Positions 9,601 to 11,403 of a stretch of DNA of 11,403 nucleotides are shown here, one piece after another. The DNA is taken from positions 1-11,403 of the forward strand of contig JAFYKU010000103.1 of the NCBI GenBank assembly GCA_017537405.1, given 5' to 3'. This stretch comes from Clostridia bacterium (GTDB lineage Bacteria; Bacillota; Clostridia; Christensenellales; UBA1242). The stretch's first letter is position 1. The number at the start of each line of letters is the position of its first letter. The translations under genes and the position numbers were made by a program. The notes beneath the pieces are model-generated. The model did not search any database and was not told where the DNA came from. It saw only the letters and a list, made by a program, of their open reading frames with translations.

Positions 9601-11403
9601 ATCATAATTATCACCGTCTTTTAAATAAACCGTGTTTGCATACAACGAATCCCAATTTTCAAAAGTAAATGTCTTAGATGTACCAACCGCTAAATATTCA
9701 GTGCGTTTATCTGTTACAGCATTTTCTGTAATCACATCGTATTCAAACACTTGAACATGACGACAAATACCATTTTTAGCTAAAACAGGAACCCCATTTT
9801 CATAATTATAACAAAATTCAACGCTTATTTCACCGGCTGTTTCATAATCAAAATAAAACAAAGTTCCTGCTTGTAAACTATAATTAAATGCTTTGATTTT
9901 TTCAGACAAGCTGCTATTTAACATACTTGTATCATATCTGAACAATCCGCTATATTTTAATTTATTTGCTTCGCCATTTTTTAACTGTAAAGGCGATTCA
10001 TAGTGATCAACAACTTCCAAAGATTCAAACTCAAAATAAACAGGAACAATCACAACACTTAAATAAGGATTTACATAATCACCTTGGCGATGATATGGAA
10101 TACGAACTTCCAAAGTTTGGTTTATGATTTTTGAATCAGCTTTTAAATATACAGAAATAACCTGCGCAACACTATCAATCGTTACAATTGCTTGACTGGT
10201 TTCAATAGTTTTAGACGCAGAAGAAATACCATTAAAAGTGAAACCAGCATAATTAGGATTGCAATCAAGCGGTAAAGCTATATCATAAACAGCCGTTGTA
10301 CCTAAAGCTTGATATTGAATCTGTTGCATGGTACAAACAGCATAATCTTCCACATCGTCATCTGGAGTAATTACAAAACTATTTTTATACTTAGCAACCA
10401 AAATCATTTCTTCCGCGATTTTCGTTGTATTGTTTTCACCCTTAATTGCAACCTCTACAGTAAATTGTGCCCCATCATCTAAACGCTGACTAGTATTCGA
10501 ATCACAAACAACATAAGTTTTAAAATAATATTTACCGTTCCATTTATATCCACCAGCACTAGACCAAGATGAAATCATTTTCGGCGTGGAGCTACCAGAA
10601 ATATATGGTTGATAAAATTTTTGGTCCTCATTGTATACCATTTGTGTAAAACCAATTGAATATGTAACTTTATCTTTAATTGGTTTACCAGATAAATCAT
10701 ATCCTAAAATAACATCTTGTTCATATACTTTTTTAGTTGATAAATCAATATTCGTAATATTTGCAAAATATGGAGTTGGATAAACAACCAAAATACCGCC
10801 AAGAGAATTGTCGTCAAGATAAATAACACCTGAATTTGTTTGCCCTTCGGTTAACGAAACGGCATTTTTATTAGCAGCAACAGCATTAGTTTCTGCGAAA
10901 TGTGAAAGCGTAATATTAGATACACCATCTTTTATCAAATTCAACTCAGCAGAATCCGACATAGGTGTCTTGACTAATGCCGAACCTGTTAAATCCTCAG
11001 TTACATATAAACGCGCACCAGAGAATTCATAAAAAGGATCAACATCTGGAACTTTAACAACAACTGCAACAGTAATCTTTAACCAATAAGTATAGTATCC
11101 ATTAACTGGTTCAGAAACGCCTAAATAGGTTAACTTGAATTCTAATTGAGCCTTACCACCCTCCATATTAATGTAAGAAATAGTTTCATCATCAAAAATC
11201 TTATAATATACATCTTGATACAAGAATGTGTAATTCAGTACCCCATTTGTCCAAACAGAAGCATTCGTCAATAATTCATCAGTACGTACTGTTAAATCAT
11301 AAGTAGCAGCTGTAATACTATCTAATGTAAACGAATCTGTAATGTTTAAATATTTAATTCCACCCCGTGGATTAACTTTAACTGTAGTTTTTAATGCATC
11401 TAG
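1..11403 (-). CDS. Internal part of a giant repeat-built surface protein (both ends outside the window)
   Basis: One minus-strand frame (reverse complement of triplets beginning at position 1) runs through all 3,801 codons without TAA, TAG or TGA. It reads as sensible protein throughout, with regular hydrophobic/polar alternation, repeated motifs and about 20 scattered cysteines. Residue 1 of the visible part is the codon at 11401-11403. Order from the N side: a beta-rich region, eleven composite repeats (U1-U11), a GLUG/beta-helix block, a connector, then a second GLUG/beta-helix block. No transmembrane segment, signal peptide or LPXTG-like sorting motif is seen, as expected when both ends are missing. 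Known context: GLUG motifs occur in large secreted or wall-bound bacterial proteins. Inference: an extracellular giant adhesin or fibre. All Trp codons are TGG, so the code is standard. It could also be a structural or S-layer-like protein. I am very sure of the reading frame and only moderately sure of the role. Confidence 0.93.
115..243 (-). repeat. Two GLUG-like motifs of block 2
   Basis: GAIAGIAINTNFVDVNV (193-243) and VGGFVGLNIIND (115-150), separated by LSESNSGLVSGANI. The second is near consensus; the first is degenerate. The pair sits directly after the GTLEGNG...GLFG entry segment, as expected for the family. Confidence 0.75.
604..960 (-). other. Connector between the two beta-helix blocks
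   Basis: Visible residues 3482-3600. Begins YYAPFIQVNGDGEVDKNF, then IYAGNVSPTAVWGDTIKHL, and near its end has NTIWKMTGLGPMLRAANE (662-724). In GLUG-type surface proteins, a block often closes with a 'TW.I..G..P.L' segment of this kind, so 662-724 probably caps block 1. The stretch from 604 to 661, rich in Tyr and Ser, links to block 2. No motif of known function was seen. Confidence 0.6.
961..2340 (-). other. First GLUG-type, beta-helix-like block
   Basis: Visible residues 3022-3481. It opens like GLUG-carrying surface proteins: a segment with ANQLMNLQPGFDYILMSDIYL (2245-2307 region), then KWKPVSFPSNTTLDGNNF around 2155-2211, the familiar 'W.P......LDGNN' entry. A first GLUG turn, GLLAGVNNGIITNCAV, is at 1921-1968. 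An insert of about 130 residues follows, rich in aromatic and charged residues (about 1516-1920), and then five more turns. Known for the family: GLUG motifs stack in parallel beta-helices of secreted proteins, with no catalytic role by themselves. Inference: a binding or structural domain at one end of the repeat stalk. Confidence 0.8.
985..1515 (-). repeat. Array of five GLUG motifs
   Basis: Five turns of the pattern GG(F/L)(V/A)GxNxGxIxxS in protein order: LGGLVGINAYMVTNS (1453-1515), VGGFAGVNDGTITSSFF (1321-1383), LGGFVGQNNGNIMQSYAMG (1219-1275), LGGFVHVNSGHISDCLV (1081-1146) and AGGFVFRNKAGATITNC (985-1059). Spacing is uneven, because loops of varied length lie between the strands. The second and third copies are closest to the GLUG consensus. 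The fourth and fifth lose the second glycine and each carry a cysteine (SDC, TNC). Confidence 0.85.
2401..3138 (-). repeat. Composite repeat unit U11 (about 246 residues), last of the array
   Basis: Visible residues 2756-3001. The start motif QSIGTSRDYKI begins at 3138, followed by NLTFYLDRLEV. A DIYIPYTANKDG strand is at about 2884-2922. The middle motif is YILRVKPVLFEVTGW, with PVLF at 2836-2847. A helical stretch follows (YIRNSIKRLEMEI). The end motif is diverged to VNIAYGISDFDKS (2449-2487). The first half is of the U7/U9 type. No U8/U10-type partner follows; the protein passes into the beta-helix block instead. The C-terminal boundary is approximate. Confidence 0.75.
3139..3975 (-). repeat. 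Composite repeat unit U10 (279 residues), second half of super-repeat copy 2
   Basis: Visible residues 2477-2755. The start motif QAVGTLKVYDV begins at 3975. An EIKIPYKKEE strand is at about 3733-3762. The middle motif is VSYYITPVAFVVDGFYL, with PVAF at 3682-3693. A charged helical stretch follows (about 3490-3560, IEKFEKEVNDEMSQI). The end motif is GYEQGIAHL, with YEQGIA at 3346-3363. The unit ends in a long Pro/Asp linker. Its closest relative in the window is U8. Confidence 0.85.
3181..3264 (-). repeat. Pro/Asp-rich linker closing U10
   Basis: Twenty-eight residues rich in Pro and Asp with some Asn, Glu and Ile (DPIEPDPT, then PDPDPIDPNNPIDPENPSDP). The DNA repeats tggat-like units imperfectly. 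It is longer and less regular than the U8 linker. It precedes EYKIGQ and the start motif of U11. Confidence 0.9.
3976..4749 (-). repeat. Composite repeat unit U9 (258 residues), first half of super-repeat copy 2
   Basis: Visible residues 2219-2476. The start motif QLIGSTDRYTL begins at 4749, followed by NLWVSNAGTVV near 4680. An INIYVPY strand is at about 4504-4527. The middle motif is YSYCVQITPALFKLNGW, with PALF at 4441-4452. It is followed by EHYLLTT, a helical stretch (LLARINHEIETL), and the end motif YKNGIPKLV beginning at 4119, then PEEWNDI. All of these match U7 closely. The cysteine after the Tyr-Ser pair (YSYC here, YSHC in U7) is kept only in these two units. Confidence 0.85.
4750..5613 (-). 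repeat. Composite repeat unit U8 (288 residues), second half of super-repeat copy 1
   Basis: Visible residues 1931-2218; the longest unit. The start motif QAIGTV is at 5596-5613. An EILIPYAKE strand is at about 5356-5382. The middle motif is FSYRVTPVLYIVNGVYL, with PVLY at 5302-5313. An acidic DGEDDDVDD run lies at about 5074-5100. The end motif YQDGLPQL begins at 4974. The unit ends in the Pro/Asp/Asn linker. It resembles U10 more than U7, in the start segment (IKVVNRLTKEP against IEVLNKDKQEP), the middle motif and the linker. Confidence 0.85.
4801..4857 (-). repeat. Pro/Asp/Asn dipeptide linker closing U8
   Basis: Nineteen residues, nearly all proline alternating with Asp, Asn or Glu (PDPDPNPNPNPDPEPNPGD). 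The DNA is an imperfect tandem array of a six-base unit like tggatt, so length change by slippage in steps of two residues is possible. Such linkers usually form extended, wall-spanning or spacer segments between folded domains. It stands where U10 has a related linker. Confidence 0.9.
5614..6393 (-). repeat. Composite repeat unit U7 (260 residues), first half of super-repeat copy 1
   Basis: Visible residues 1671-1930. The start motif QVIGTKKNYSV begins at 6393, followed by YLWVENAGDL near 6300. An IRIYVPY strand is at about 6145-6165. The middle motif is YSHCIEITPVLFELEGW, with PVLF at 6085-6096. EDYLLLT follows about 25 residues later, then a helical stretch. The end motif YKNGIPEF begins at 5760, and a DEWEEIEKGLL helix leads to U8. 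Each of these elements has a close match at the same place in U9, 1,641-1,644 bases away. Confidence 0.85.
6394..7044 (-). repeat. Composite repeat unit U6 (217 residues), ending in a Pro linker
   Basis: Visible residues 1454-1670. The start motif QAVGTTEIYYL begins at 7044. The middle motif is TLIINPVWFVVEGFEV, with PVWF at 6814-6825. The stretch 6604-6720 is rich in Gln, Asn, Ala and charged residues and looks like one or two amphipathic helices. The end motif is YKDGIASL, with YKDGIA at 6541-6558. The unit closes with RPVPAQP at 6421-6441. Confidence 0.8.
7045..7635 (-). repeat. Composite repeat unit U5 (197 residues), shortest unit
   Basis: Visible residues 1257-1453. The start motif QAVGTI is at 7618-7635. 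The middle motif FVLEIQPVLYEVVGV has PVLY at 7411-7422. The end motif is altered to DYGVSGSKLRSVPALL (about 7135-7182), where a few residues interrupt the usual YxNGIPxL. The segment before U6 has no proline linker. Confidence 0.75.
7636..8313 (-). repeat. Composite repeat unit U4 (226 residues)
   Basis: Visible residues 1031-1256. The start motif is strongly diverged (QFLGQETIYNI, 8281-8313), so this boundary is the least certain of the series. The middle motif IYILNIIPAYFVVE has PAYF at 8059-8070. A helical stretch follows (about 7861-7914, PSLVNNFRNEFQNV). The end motif YENGCP is at 7777-7794, with Cys in place of the usual Ile or Val. The unit closes with a Lys/Gly/Asn/Pro-rich linker at 7645-7701 (KKGNGNN then PLKPTGPRTR). 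Confidence 0.75.
8314..8925 (-). repeat. Composite repeat unit U3 (204 residues)
   Basis: Visible residues 827-1030. A clean start motif QAIGTTVRYN begins at 8925 (QAIGTT 8908-8925). The middle motif is VYILNIIPAYFTVE, with PAYF at 8659-8670. A helical-looking stretch follows (NFRAALMNSSMVSRL, about 8460-8505). The end motif YINGIP is at 8404-8421. A second FYDGVP lies at 8329-8346, just before U4, a partial echo of the end motif that other units lack. The middle-motif DNA is nearly identical to that of U4. Confidence 0.8.
8926..9693 (-). repeat. Composite repeat unit U2 (256 residues), ending in an acidic linker
   Basis: Visible residues 571-826. The start motif is diverged to LAVGTS (9676-9693). 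The middle motif is LTIIPVYFTINEF, with PVYF at 9394-9405. After it comes an Ala/Asp-rich, probably helical stretch (about 9220-9300). The end motif YVNGLP is at 9052-9069. The unit is longer than U1, mostly because of extra residues between the middle and end motifs and the acidic tail at 8941-9000. Confidence 0.8.
8941..9000 (-). other. Acidic linker at the end of U2
   Basis: Twenty residues with eleven Asp/Glu, including the run GEESEDDSEEEFE, between the end motif of U2 and the start motif of U3. Low complexity and highly charged, so probably flexible or cation-binding. It occupies the same place as the proline-rich linkers that end U6, U8 and U10. Confidence 0.75.
9694..10311 (-). repeat. 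Composite repeat unit U1 (206 residues)
   Basis: Visible residues 365-570. The start motif QALGTT is at 10294-10311. An LEVRIPY strand follows (about 10096-10116), then the middle motif VVIVPVYFEFES, with PVYF at 10033-10044. A stretch of about 60 residues precedes the end motif YENGVP at 9787-9804. The segment before the next unit contains GICRHVQVFEY and no proline linker. Cysteines lie at the end-motif strand (EFCYNYENG) and shortly after it (GICRH). The motif order is the same as in the other units. Confidence 0.8.
10312..11403 (-). other. Beta-rich region before the repeat array, with a diverged repeat copy
   Basis: Visible residues 1-364. The first 115 residues look like a diverged copy of the main repeat: an ATYDLTV segment near 11299-11319 sits where units have QAIGTT-x-Y, and YYTYWLKITVAVVVKV at 11050-11097 sits where units have Y.I.I.PVxFxV. 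Then follow GGILVVYPTPYFANIT (10753-10800), an aromatic-rich stretch with GGYKWNGKYYFKTYVV (about 10507-10554), and an acidic ITPDDDVEDYAV linker (10336-10371) leading into unit U1. The alternation of hydrophobic and polar residues suggests beta-sandwich domains. I do not recognise a catalytic motif. The similarity to the repeats is by eye and weaker than among U1-U11. Confidence 0.6.

Noticed and set aside
1..11403. Promoters, terminators, tRNA, rRNA or riboswitches
   Set aside because: None supported. The whole window is coding on the minus strand, and AT-rich promoter-like strings inside it have no gene start beside them.

Overview
The whole window is the inside of one giant protein-coding gene on the minus strand. 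In the frame whose triplets begin at position 1, read as reverse complement from 11403 down to 1, none of the 3,801 codons is a stop. The frame is open at both edges, so neither the start codon, signal peptide and promoter nor the stop codon, C-terminal anchor and terminator can be seen. The visible part is 3,801 residues, roughly 0.42 MDa. I see no other gene, RNA gene, mobile element, CRISPR array or intergenic space; the short plus-strand ORFs are antisense shadows.

Organism: the DNA is AT-rich (about one third G+C by eye). All of the roughly 34 tryptophans are TGG and no in-frame TGA occurs, so the genetic code looks standard and not the Mycoplasma type. Arginine uses CGT, CGC and CGA as well as AGA. 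A giant, repeat-built, surface-type protein with GLUG motifs and Pro/Asp linkers suggests a low-G+C Gram-positive (Bacillota-like) bacterium, perhaps an uncultured host-associated one. That placement is inference and weak.

Layout from the N-terminal side (high coordinates) to the C-terminal side: (a) 10312-11403 is a beta-rich region with at least one diverged copy of the main repeat. (b) 2401-10311 is an array of eleven large composite repeats of about 197-288 residues (U1-U11). Each has a start motif like QA(I/V)GTT, a middle motif like Y.I.I.PVxFxVxG, a variable and partly helical stretch, and an end motif like YxNGIPxLV. (c) 961-2340 is a GLUG-motif, beta-helix-like block with an array of GGFVGxNxGxI turns. 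(d) 604-960 is a connector. (e) 1-603 is the start of a second GLUG/beta-helix block that leaves the window.

The array has a higher order: U7+U8 and U9+U10 are two copies of a two-unit super-repeat of about 540 residues, each closed by a linker, which is Pro/Asp/Asn-rich in U8 and U10. The natural reading is a very long surface fibre or adhesin, with the U repeats as an extended stalk and the beta-helix blocks as a binding or carbohydrate-facing part. The role is inferred from architecture only. I could not assign the U repeat to a named family with confidence; the middle motif faintly recalls MBG-type surface repeats.
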